From a virus: a DNA stretch of 50,093 bases. Shown here in pieces: positions 42,592 through 49,542 of this stretch. The position numbers were made by a program, and so were the translations under genes. Positions within the stretch are counted from its first letter, which is position 1; the number at the start of each line of letters is the position of its first letter. Below the pieces are notes generated by a model. That model saw only the letters and a program-made list of their open reading frames with translations, had not been told where the DNA came from and did not search any database. The stretch spans positions 1 through 50,093 of IMG/VR virus record IMGVR_UViG_3300025011_000063. One strand, given 5' to 3'.

Positions 42592-43149
42592 TTAAATATA
42601 TTTTAAACCATTAGTTCCCATTGAATCTCCCCTGTGTAAAACATATCCATAAATAATTTTATTTTCACGCAAAGTTACATTATTAATATCTTTTGCCTTA
42701 ACTTCAATTAAAGTTATATCATTTTCTTTACAGAATTTTAATTTATTCCATTTAACTGGTGAAGTATTTTCTACTTCTATAGCTATTTTGATCTCACATT
42801 TTCTAGCAAAAGCAATATCAAATATTAAAATACAATCAACATTACCTTTGTATTTGCAAAAATTACAAGGGTGAATTTTAAAATATGCATAATCATTATT
42901 TAAAACAATTATACTATCTCTCCATGCTTCTCCAAAGATAAGATTATTTATAATTAACTCATCAAATTCTTCTGAAGAAGTAGGTTGAATACAATCCCAA
43001 CATTGTCCACTGTGATAAGGTTCCAAAGAACCCATATTTTTATAAACATACGATTCCATCGAACCAAACTCTAATCTGTCAACATCTATAATAAATCTAT
43101 AGCCATTTTGATCTTGAAATGTAACTTCTTTATTTACTATCCAATCCAT
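42592..43149 (-). CDS. Nuclease-like protein (competence CoiA-type core)
   Basis: A 185-residue protein. The central part has CNFCKYKG, then DCILIFDIAFARK and IAIEVENTSPVKWNKLKFC, then ITLIEVKAKD: a D-x-(about 15)-E-x-E pattern plus a short zinc knuckle, like the PD-(D/E)xK-type core of competence protein CoiA and related phage proteins. It could be a DNA nuclease or a dead nuclease relative. Its ATG overlaps the stop of a 22-residue frame, so it seems translationally coupled to tiny upstream frames. It is in an early-gene group with a metallophosphoesterase. Confidence 0.55.
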   Translation of the reverse strand: MDWIVNKEVTFQDQNGYRFIIDVDRLEFGSMESYVYKNMGSLEPYHSGQCWDCIQPTSSEEFDELIINNLIFGEAWRDSIIVLNNDYAYFKIHPCNFCKYKGNVDCILIFDIAFARKCEIKIAIEVENTSPVKWNKLKFCKENDITLIEVKAKDINNVTLRENKIIYGYVLHRGDSMGTNGLKYI

Positions 43150-43217
43150 TACATTAAGTATCCTTTATTATAATAATGTAGACCACCTTCATTGGATTTT
43201 AAGTCTGTTATTTTCAT
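43149..43217 (-). CDS. Micro-ORF, 22 residues, coupled to the nuclease-like gene
   Basis: MKITDLKSNEGGLHYYNKGY then LM and TAA. GGTGA lies 6 bases upstream; the start overlaps the stop of an 11-residue frame (ATGA) and the stop overlaps the ATG at 43149 (TAATG). Such tight linking suggests real translation, though both frames are very short. Confidence 0.35.
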   Translation of the reverse strand: MKITDLKSNEGGLHYYNKGYLM

Positions 43218-43249
43218 AGAGTTTCACCAATTATTTTCTTCTTGCCCAT
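43214..43249 (-). CDS. Micro-ORF, 11 residues
   Basis: MGKKKIIGETL, starting 11 bases after a strong AAAGGAGG and ending with ATGA overlap into the next micro-ORF. It probably acts as a translation-loading leader for the nuclease-like gene, or encodes a micro-peptide. Confidence 0.3.
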   Translation of the reverse strand: MGKKKIIGETL

Positions 43250-43285
43250 ACTTAAATGAACCTCCTTTTATTGTTTATTAACCAA

Positions 43286-43873
43286 TTACATCAAATCAAA
43301 CATCTTTACCGTATCTATATCTAAATTCTTACCCGTGGCATAATATTCTGGATTCACATAAATTACTTTCTTATGTCCAGATTGTTTTAATTTAAACAAT
43401 CCTTTTAATTCAAGAGCTTTTACTGCTTTCCTAATTGTTCTTTCTTTTAATCCAAGAATAGGTTCTAATTCTTCAAATGTTGGAACTTTATCATTTATCA
43501 TAATAGAATTAGAAGGGAATACTGTAAAATCTCTTAATATGTAATATACAAGTTTCTCATTTACTTCTAATTGCATATTTATCAACTCCTCTAATTTAAA
43601 ACGATAAACAATATTAAAATCTCCACCTTCATAAGTTGTTTTTGTTTCCTTTTTAGGTGGCCTTTTCTTCATTAGAACTTGATCAAGTGGTACTCCACAA
43701 GCAACAGATTCTTTAAATCTTTCAATATTAAATGCTTCAACTTTACTTTTTACAAGTTTATCTAATTCCTTTTGTGTAAATATTTCACCAGTTTTTATTG
43801 ATGCGTAAGACCCACCTACCATATTTACAAATTCGCTATTTATATCGTTAACAAAATCTTTCATTTCTGACAT
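43286..43873 (-). CDS. Winged-helix DNA-binding protein, RepL-like C-terminus
   Basis: A 195-residue protein. The C-terminal ~95 residues (EVNEKLVYYILRDFTVFPSNSIMIND, PTFEELEPILGLKERTIRKAVKALE, LFKLKQSGHKKVIYVNPEYYATGK) form a winged helix with a clear recognition helix, similar to RepL/replication-initiator and MarR/GntR-like wings. The N-terminal half (FTQKELDKLVKSKVEAFN, VACGVPLDQVLMKKRPPKK) is helical and basic. It may regulate early genes or start replication. ATG follows AAAGGAGG, and a leader hairpin lies 35 bases upstream. Confidence 0.65.
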   Translation of the reverse strand: MSEMKDFVNDINSEFVNMVGGSYASIKTGEIFTQKELDKLVKSKVEAFNIERFKESVACGVPLDQVLMKKRPPKKETKTTYEGGDFNIVYRFKLEELINMQLEVNEKLVYYILRDFTVFPSNSIMINDKVPTFEELEPILGLKERTIRKAVKALELKGLFKLKQSGHKKVIYVNPEYYATGKNLDIDTVKMFDLM

Positions 43874-43907
43874 ATTTAAATGCCCTCCTTTATGGAATCA
43901 CTAAAAA

Positions 43908-43948
43908 CACCTACACAGCAAGCTTTTCAGTAAGTCGGTATGTAGATG
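43908..43948 (-). terminator. Hairpin before the winged-helix gene
   Basis: Minus-strand CATCTACA pairs with TGTAGGTG (with one G-U) around a 25-base loop, followed by TTTTTAG. It is about 35 bases before the winged-helix start: a terminator of the upstream gene or a leader attenuator like those before the homing genes. Confidence 0.6.
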
Positions 43949-44023
43949 CCGAATTGATACCTAATAATGCATAAAATTATTTTTAAATTAAGTTATAATA
44001 ACACTTTCAGACGTTTGCTCTTC

Positions 44024-44329
44024 TTAGTTATTACTCGTAACCCCGTTCTTCTCAGGTTGGGTTGCCTCATACTTTGCTATTTCTGCTCTAATGATTTTTG
44101 AGATTTGTTTTCTGTTTTTCGAGAAAGATAAAACATTTATATTTGCATTATCATTTATAAAATTGTTATAAAGATTAATTAATTCTTCTTTTTCTCCAAT
44201 AAAGTGAATAAAAACTTTAATTCCATAATCTTTATCTTTTGTAATTTCAATGTTATTATATTTATATCCTAATGTAATAAGATAAGATATAAAATTTGTA
44301 TCACTATATCTAAAATTAACTTTTTGCAT
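44024..44329 (-). CDS. Unknown 101-residue protein
   Basis: A mixed alpha/beta protein (MQKVNFRYSDTNFISYLITLGY, IEITKDKDYGIKVFIHFIGEKEELINLYNNF, INVLSFSKNRKQISKII) with basic C-terminus. AAGGAGG precedes the ATG. It looks like a small ferredoxin-like fold but no family is recognised. It lies after a zinc-ribbon gene and two hairpins, in the early region. Confidence 0.55.
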   Translation of the reverse strand: MQKVNFRYSDTNFISYLITLGYKYNNIEITKDKDYGIKVFIHFIGEKEELINLYNNFINDNANINVLSFSKNRKQISKIIRAEIAKYEATQPEKNGVTSNN

Positions 44330-44378
44330 AATTAAATGCCTCCTTTAAATTTAAAATATTAAATTAAATAATCAAATC

Positions 44379-44430
44379 CTAAATATTGAAGCGATAGCGA
44401 AATATTTAGAAAGAGGAACACGCTTGTTCC
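44379..44430 (-). other. Two adjacent hairpins between small early genes
   Basis: On the minus strand GGAACA/TGTTCC with a 4-base loop (44415-44430) is followed by CTAAATATT/AATATTTAG (44379-44409, loop TCGCTATCGCTTC), then T-rich sequence. The second is probably the terminator of the zinc-ribbon gene. A 21-codon frame (MYRNKRVPL...) covers both and is probably chance. Confidence 0.5.
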
Positions 44431-44468
44431 GATACATTGCTCTCGTTATAGTTATTATTCTTTACAAA

Positions 44469-44609
44469 TCAAATTATAATCCAGTGTCCACAATCAGCAC
44501 ACCATAATATTGTCTTACCACAATAAAATTTTAGCCAGAACCTCCCTTTAAAACATAAAGGACATGTTGTATCTTCATTAATTGAATCATATATATTAGT
44601 TTCTTTCAT
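44469..44609 (-). CDS. Small zinc-ribbon protein
   Basis: 46 residues from the ATG at 44609 (MKETNIYDSINED), with CPLC and CADCG pairs and aromatic/basic residues between (KGRFWLKFYCGKTILWC). The frame is open to 44669, inside tRNA-Phe, so an upstream start is unlikely; ATG at 44624 abuts GGAG and is the alternative. It may bind RNA or DNA. It directly follows the tRNA. Confidence 0.5.
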   Translation of the reverse strand: MKETNIYDSINEDTTCPLCFKGRFWLKFYCGKTILWCADCGHWIII

Positions 44610-44659
44610 TGTTTTATTAATCATCTCCTTTATAGAGAATAAATAATATAATAATAATT

Positions 44660-44734
44660 TGGTGGACAACCGATGGATCGAACATCGAACTTAGGTTTTT
44701 CAAACCCACGCTTTTCCTGTTAAGCTAATCGTCC
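44660..44734 (-). tRNA. tRNA-Phe (GAA), CCA encoded
   Basis: 75 nt. Acceptor GGACGAT/GTTGTCC (two G-U), D arm GCTT/AAGC with AACAGGAA loop, anticodon stem TGGGT/ACCTA with loop TTGAAAA (anticodon GAA), variable AGTT, T arm CGATG/CATCG with loop TTCGATC, discriminator A and CCA. All four arms fold. It supplies Phe UUC/UUU decoding and is the only tRNA in the window. Confidence 0.95.
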
Positions 44735-44740
44735 ATATTT

Positions 44741-45481
44741 AATACCTAGGAAATGCAGTTTTTAAAGTATTGTAAATGCACAATTTTTATCTAGGTTATA
44801 TTGTGCAAAACCTATTCAGTAATTTAAAATAATAGATGGATTTAGTCTTTATAACATTATTACCATCTTATCTGATATGAAGGCAACAACTAAATTAATC
44901 GCAGTTGTCTTATTTGAATTCTTGCAGGAAAATAACCTTACGTAACTTCTCCTGCTATTTCAACATTGAGTCATAACTTTTCGTAATTCTTCAATGTATC
45001 CACATAATTTATTATATCTAACCAAAAAGCATTGCAAAATAAGACTATTTATTAATTAATTTCTTTTGATTCATACTATTATATTATCAATACCTCTAAT
45101 GAGATATTACCACTTTTATATTTAAATCAGTTTTAGAATTTCTTCTAAATTTTTATTATTTGAGTGTGATTAGCGAAAGCGATTATTGTGCTAATGAATA
45201 ATGTATTAATGTAATATCGAATTTGTGAATAGTGAATTTATGTTTTGCGAAAATGATTAGCGATTTCTTGTTTTTACTATTAAGTAAAACCTGTTTATTA
45301 TTCATGTTTCAAATGTATAAGTTATGTAAAGTAAATCTACACAATCTTGCATTATTTGAGCTTTAATTTTGAAATAAGATTTAACATCTAATTTCAGATG
45401 TATACGAAATAGTCTATATCTTGCTTTGCTTTTGGTTAGTTGTTTTTAATAAGAGAATTGTGGTTAGGCAATTCTCTTATT
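44741..45481 (-). ncRNA. Candidate large structured RNA (NC1) upstream of tRNA-Phe
   Basis: The stretch from 44735 to 45492 holds no plausible gene. On the minus strand 45407-45439 pairs with 45018-45050 in three blocks (CTAACCAAAAGC with one bulge, GCAA, AGACTATTT): 25 bp closing a 422-nt domain. Inside are hairpins at 45132-45149 (GAAA loop), 45088-45109 (9 bp) and near 45385-45402. Below it are stems at 44963-44997, 44924-44955, 44777-44807, whose loop base CTAGGT can pair with ACCTAG at 44744 (pseudoknot). A 13-bp hairpin at 45448-45481 opens the region. The size, ornate folding and adjacency to a tRNA recall ROOL and GOLLD phage RNAs; family not established. Confidence 0.6.
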
Positions 45482-45492
45482 AATTGTCATTG

Positions 45493-46170
45493 TTAAATTG
45501 ATAAATACTCTTCCACAATTTCAGATGTTGACGACAAAATATCATAAACAGGAACAAACTCCACAATATCTTGCATCATGGCCTTTTCTATCTGAATCGA
45601 CAATGTGTTAGCAGTATTCATTGTTTGTTTATACAAAGTATTAATCTCATTTCTATCAAAATCTAAAGATACTTTCTTTTCTATTGGGAATTTGTATTGT
45701 ACCTGATTTAGTTCTGCATTAAAGATGAAGTCCGAACCAGTTGACTTTGCTTCAGATGGTTTTAAATCAAGTAAATATTTAAGACTATTAGACAATTCTC
45801 TGCTCTTTTTCGCAAACAATATACCTGTATCTAATGTTAAATGCTCTCCATTTTCCTTCCAATCAAGTAATAAATTTTTCTTCGCATTTTCTATAGCTAG
45901 AGATAGGGTTAGTTTTTGACTAATAAGTTGAAAAATTAAATGAGAAATATCAGTTACAGAACAATTATATTGACGCTCTGTAGTTTGATCAATTGTTTCA
46001 TCTTGATTTTCTGTTACTTTTGACTTTAAGTGTATTTCCTCTACTTTTAATGAATTTGATTTGTTGGAAATATAAGACAGGAGGGAAGATGTGTGTTGGT
46101 CTAATACATTTAGAATCCTAAAGGACTCTTTTAGTGAAGTTGTCGAATTAATGTTTTGTGAATTAGACAT
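45493..46170 (-). CDS. Unknown helical protein
   Basis: A 225-residue, mostly helical protein (SLKESFRILNVLDQHTSSLLSYIS, ISHLIFQLISQKLTLSLAIENAKK, ILFAKKSRELSNSLKYLLDL, TLYKQTMNTANTLSIQIEKAMM, VYDILSSTSEIVEEYLSI). No motif I recognise; no Cys pairs or membrane spans. ATG follows AAGGAA. It lies between the two long structured non-coding stretches NC2 and NC1, so it could serve them or merely be a neighbour. Confidence 0.6.
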   Translation of the reverse strand: MSNSQNINSTTSLKESFRILNVLDQHTSSLLSYISNKSNSLKVEEIHLKSKVTENQDETIDQTTERQYNCSVTDISHLIFQLISQKLTLSLAIENAKKNLLLDWKENGEHLTLDTGILFAKKSRELSNSLKYLLDLKPSEAKSTGSDFIFNAELNQVQYKFPIEKKVSLDFDRNEINTLYKQTMNTANTLSIQIEKAMMQDIVEFVPVYDILSSTSEIVEEYLSI

Positions 46171-46210
46171 ATTTATTATTTCCTTCTTTCAATTTGTATT
46201 TTCTTCTTTG

Positions 46211-46336
46211 TTATTCCTTTTCATAGGGAGTAAGTTTGTATGTCTTAGAATCGTTACTAGCACTACAGTCATGTGGGGCTAGTAATTCTTTTATTTGTTT
46301 GAGTTCATTTAGAATTTCGCTTAGTATTACATCCAT
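46211..46336 (-). CDS. Small 41-residue protein
   Basis: Starts at ATG 46336, 8 bases after GAGGTGA, and ends TAA at 46211: MDVILSEILNELKQIKELL, then PHDCSASNDSKTYKLTPYEKE. The first 20 residues form an amphipathic leucine-rich helix that could dimerise. It lies 40 bases upstream of the 225-residue gene and after a good terminator (46367-46396). No family recognised. Confidence 0.55.
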   Translation of the reverse strand: MDVILSEILNELKQIKELLAPHDCSASNDSKTYKLTPYEKE

Positions 46337-46366
46337 TTTTATCTCACCTCTAATATTTTAAATATG

Positions 46367-46396
46367 AAGGTGAGTCCACCCCTATAAACTCACCTT
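46367..46396 (-). terminator. Terminator at the end of NC2
   Basis: Minus-strand AAGGTGAGT pairs perfectly with ACTCACCTT around a 12-base loop, then CATATTT. It marks the 3' end of the non-coding stretch NC2, 30 bases before the 41-residue gene. Confidence 0.7.
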
Positions 46397-46399
46397 ATT

Positions 46400-46870
46400 T
46401 GTAATTTGGCATACTCATATTTCATCAGTCTCATTGCAGTATGCCATTTGTCTCTATCACTAAAGTTTAAATAAACTGTGATTAACGCATAGAGAACAAA
46501 CAATGAGTGATGAGGGGGAATCTAATCGGCAATAAAGCCATTTTGGACTTACTCTTCTCAAAATAAAATTAAATTGAGACTGCCAAAGATTACTATTTAT
46601 TAATCACAATACTATAATCGTTATCAAGATACTTAACTCCAATCCTAAAGTTAATGATGTCACACCATTTCTTCAAGCTACGATATTAAGCAGTAGACAC
46701 AATGCCATATTATATTATATTATGATTAATATAATTGGAAACTGAATCTCTTATGAGAATATAATAGAGTTGTGAGAGAATGGAGAATAATTATGATGAT
46801 AACTTTATCCATTCTCTCTAAGGGTTTGTAGGTGTTTTACTTGTTAGACGGTAGACAATAAAGAGATTAC
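46400..46870 (-). ncRNA. Candidate structured RNA (NC2)
   Basis: 46397-46937 holds no plausible gene. On the minus strand: GAGAGAATGGA pairs with TCCATTCTCTC (11 bp, 46774-46818); TCTCTAT/ATAGAGA plus ATCAC-AGTTTA/TAAACT-GTGAT form a long interrupted hairpin (46451-46495); GGCATACT/AGTATGCC close 46408-46445, and the loop of that hairpin (46426-46433) is complementary over 8 bases to 46575-46582, a possible pseudoknot. A terminator follows. Looks like a stable untranslated RNA; identity unknown. Confidence 0.5.
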
Positions 46871-46937
46871 TTTATATCTTACTCTGTAATATTTATTCGT
46901 TGATAATGAAATAAAACTTTTTTAATTAAAATAGTTA

Positions 46938-47111
46938 TCAATCTTCTTCAGTTTCACCATCTAAAGACAAATACTGATCACAACCATTAATTGTAATATC
47001 TAAAATTCCTGGTTTACGTTCCGTCCCCTCTAATTTATATAGTTTTTGGGACCATTCACAGACGCTCGCTTTTACACAGGATTCACAATATTGATTATTT
47101 AAATTTGCCAT
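46938..47111 (-). CDS. Small Cys-rich protein
   Basis: 57 residues from ATG 47111 to TGA 46938: MANLNNQYCESCVKASVCEW, later GILDITINGCDQYLSLDG and an acidic end. The CxxC plus CEW and a fourth Cys suggest a small zinc-binding fold. An AAAGGTGG site is 15 bases upstream, a little far. It follows the HU gene and precedes NC2. No family recognised. Confidence 0.55.
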   Translation of the reverse strand: MANLNNQYCESCVKASVCEWSQKLYKLEGTERKPGILDITINGCDQYLSLDGETEED

Positions 47112-47283
47112 ATATTAATAAATTCCACCTTTTAATTTTATTTTACATTATGAATATATCATTTGTATTAAAGAATTTGCCTTACGCTCAATATTGTAAT
47201 GTATCGCTTTGCCTTATATCTAACGATATCTATTAAATATAAGGACTTACTGTGCGACACAAGATTAAATGTTTAATAATTAA

Positions 47284-47568
47284 TTACGCTTTTACAGCTT
47301 CTTTAAACAATTTTCCTGCACTGAAACTAACGCGATAAGAGTCCTCAGAAGTCCATTTTTGTCCTTTACGTTCTCCAAATTGAATAGTACCCTCTTTACC
47401 TTTGGTAGCTTGTTTCTCCCAGTTTCCGAAACCTACGAGCTGTACCTTAGAACCTTTTGCAACTTCTGCAATGACAGTGGATGTGAATGCTGTTAGAAAT
47501 GCCTCTGTGTCCTTCTTGGATTGATTTGTTGCCTCAGAAATTGCGGAAATTAATTCATTTTTATTCAT
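47284..47568 (-). CDS. hup: HU/IHF-family DNA-binding protein
   Basis: 94 residues. MNKNELISAISEATNQSKKDTEAF through VIAEVAKGSKVQLVGFGNWEK is a clear HU dimerisation part. The DNA-binding arm is divergent (KQATKGKEGTIQFGERKGQKW) and lacks the usual R-N-P tip, while SYRVSFSAGKLFKEAV matches the C-terminal helix. It bends and compacts DNA; phages such as SPO1 carry similar proteins. Downstream a hairpin CCTTATAT/ATATAAGG lies at about 47212-47244. Confidence 0.92.
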   Translation of the reverse strand: MNKNELISAISEATNQSKKDTEAFLTAFTSTVIAEVAKGSKVQLVGFGNWEKQATKGKEGTIQFGERKGQKWTSEDSYRVSFSAGKLFKEAVKA

Positions 47569-47857
47569 ATTTTTTAATATATCCCCTTTTATTTTAAATT
47601 TTTATTTTTGTTATAATTTATTATGAGAAATTTATTTTAATTTTTAATATAAAACCTTGTGAGTTTTAGATTATGTCGTTAATATTGGTGCATTGTACTT
47701 TTTTATTAAATACAAAGACCTCTCTTCAATGATTTGACTTTTCTACCTAACCAAAATCCATTAATATAATGACTGCCCTCCTTGAATTAATTTAAAAAGG
47801 TGATAGAAAAAACACTCTATACCTTATGACTCCGTACAGTAATACAGACTGAGGGAG
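47569..47857. other. Intergenic region between PhoH and HU genes
   Basis: 289 bases, very AT-rich, no convincing gene. On the minus strand the PhoH end is followed by ACTCC...GGAGT enclosing CAGT/ACTG and a TTTTTT run (about 47801-47855), a probable terminator. An isolated AAGGAGG near 47778 precedes only a few codons before a stop. The HU promoter is probably here, but no clear -35/-10 pair stands out. Confidence 0.4.
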
Positions 47858-49108
47858 TTAATCATGCCAATCCATTTCACTAACCATTTTACTAATTTCA
47901 CTTCTGAAATCTTCTATCATATTTACCTGTGCGGATATTGATTTATCCTTAAAGTTTTCACTAGCAACGGTTAATCCATTTCTGTGTTTGCAATATCTAT
48001 TATCAATCTGCCTTGTAGACCCATCTAATAAAACAACAGTATCCTCTCCAATCCTAGAAAGTAATCTTTCCATCTCTGAAGGAGTAAAGTCTTGCGCTTC
48101 TGTAATAAATAGAATTGAATTACGTAAACTACGAGATTTTGCAAATTGAATTGGTAAAACTTCAATTTTGCTATTTCTATTCATAAATTCACTAATACTA
48201 TCTTCAGATGTAGTGTCACATAAAACTCCAAGAATTCCTTCACTTTTTTCTAGTATACCTCCTGGGATTGCAGGATATGGTTTTCTATTATCAGGTGGTG
48301 AATCACTTTTCACAAAATACATTTTACTATATCTACCATTATTATTGCTTCCTAATTGTTGTAATGCCCAATGTAACATAATGTAAGATTTCCCAGCTCC
48401 GTAAATACTGTCAGTAATCATAATTTTTACATTTTCGTTCTGAAGCATATGTATAAAAGCTTTTTGATAAAGATCATAATGAACAACTGCATCCTTTGTG
48501 CTAAGATATTTGTTAGTTATTGGTTTTACCTTAACTTCCTCAAGATATTGTTCATTCCACATATACAAATATTGCTCATCTTTTGTTGTATTATTGATAA
48601 TAATATATTCATTAGGAAAGCAATCTAATTGATTTATTTCACTATCTCTTACTCTTACATAATCTCTTTCAGTTAAAAATACTTCTCTAATTCCATTGTA
48701 TCTTTCTAAATTATTTTCACTTTTATTACCAAATTTTTCACAAATAATATCAATAGATTCACAAGTAAATTTAAATAGAATATCATTACTTAATGCAATT
48801 ATTTCATTATCTTTTGCACATAATTCCCTAATATTTGATATAATTCTATTATCGACTATATCTTTATCAAAGCATTCAGGCATGTCATATTCATTTTCAC
48901 TAACAAAATAAATTACTTTATCCCTATTTGCTTCAATATCTCTACATGCTCTTCTAGAAAGATATTTCTTTTCTTCATTTTGACTATGTTTATTTCTCTC
49001 TAATTCCCGAAGCACATATCCCACAATATATATTTTATCAAATTGTTCAAATATTTCTTTTGAATATTGCATCAGGCAATTGGTGTCACTAGAACACTTT
49101 TTCTGCAA
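47858..49108 (-). CDS. PIN-PhoH ATPase
   Basis: A 416-residue protein from TTG at 49108, 12 bases after AGGTGG. The N-terminal ~125 residues form a PIN domain (SDTNCL with D8, VLRELERN with E35, DNRI with D86). The C-terminal PhoH domain has Walker A YGAGKS (236-241), Walker B SILFITEAQD (331-340) and DGSTRQID (362-369). PIN-PhoH proteins couple an ATPase to RNA cleavage; PhoH-like genes are widespread in phages. The N-terminus is slightly short before the first Asp, so the true start may lie a few codons upstream at a rare codon. Confidence 0.85.
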   Translation of the reverse strand: MQKKCSSDTNCLMQYSKEIFEQFDKIYIVGYVLRELERNKHSQNEEKKYLSRRACRDIEANRDKVIYFVSENEYDMPECFDKDIVDNRIISNIRELCAKDNEIIALSNDILFKFTCESIDIICEKFGNKSENNLERYNGIREVFLTERDYVRVRDSEINQLDCFPNEYIIINNTTKDEQYLYMWNEQYLEEVKVKPITNKYLSTKDAVVHYDLYQKAFIHMLQNENVKIMITDSIYGAGKSYIMLHWALQQLGSNNNGRYSKMYFVKSDSPPDNRKPYPAIPGGILEKSEGILGVLCDTTSEDSISEFMNRNSKIEVLPIQFAKSRSLRNSILFITEAQDFTPSEMERLLSRIGEDTVVLLDGSTRQIDNRYCKHRNGLTVASENFKDKSISAQVNMIEDFRSEISKMVSEMDWHD

Positions 49109-49150
49109 TATTATTTGATACCACCTGTCCTTATTATTTTATAATTAGTG

Positions 49151-49429
49151 TCATAAGACACATTCACTGTTACTACTATTGTCACTAAACAAATACTTTT
49201 GGTTATCTTTAACTTTATCCATATCTACTAATTCTTTAGATTTTAAATTTGCTAGTTTATAAAGCAATGTTGGTGGGGCATATCTTTGTTTTCCTCTGCC
49301 ACTTCCGAATTTTCCTGTGACAACTAATTTTTTATCACCTGAATATTCTTTATATCCACCATTCTTTATTTGAGTTAAAACTCCCTTTTCTATGAGATAG
49401 TACATTTCATCGCGACTTATTCTTTCCAA
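49151..49429 (-). CDS. Small basic protein, unknown
   Basis: 92 residues from TTG 49429, 12 bases after AAAGGAG; that ribosome site is inside a small hairpin (ACTCC AAA GGAGT), which could limit translation. The N-terminus (RISRDEMYYLIEKGVLTQIKNGGY) resembles a helix-turn-helix, followed by a Gly/Lys loop (KFGSGRGKQRYAPP) and a charged tail. Possibly a DNA-binding protein. It precedes the PhoH gene by about 40 bases and may share its transcript. Confidence 0.5.
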   Translation of the reverse strand: MERISRDEMYYLIEKGVLTQIKNGGYKEYSGDKKLVVTGKFGSGRGKQRYAPPTLLYKLANLKSKELVDMDKVKDNQKYLFSDNSSNSECVL

Positions 49430-49542
49430 GTGTTATAAGGACTCCTTTGGAGTTATTTATTTTTATTTCTGCAATAATTTACAAAGTGATCGACCACACC
49501 TTATAAATTATAAATATAATAGATAAATTATTGCTCAAACCA

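Noticed and set aside
44610-44669. Longer start for the zinc-ribbon gene, inside tRNA-Phe
   Set aside because: The upstream part of the frame is tRNA sequence; later ATG codons are available.
45448-45481. 13-bp hairpin as terminator of the gene at 45493
   Set aside because: The stem is strong but no T run follows on either strand; treated as part of the structured region NC1 or a processing site.
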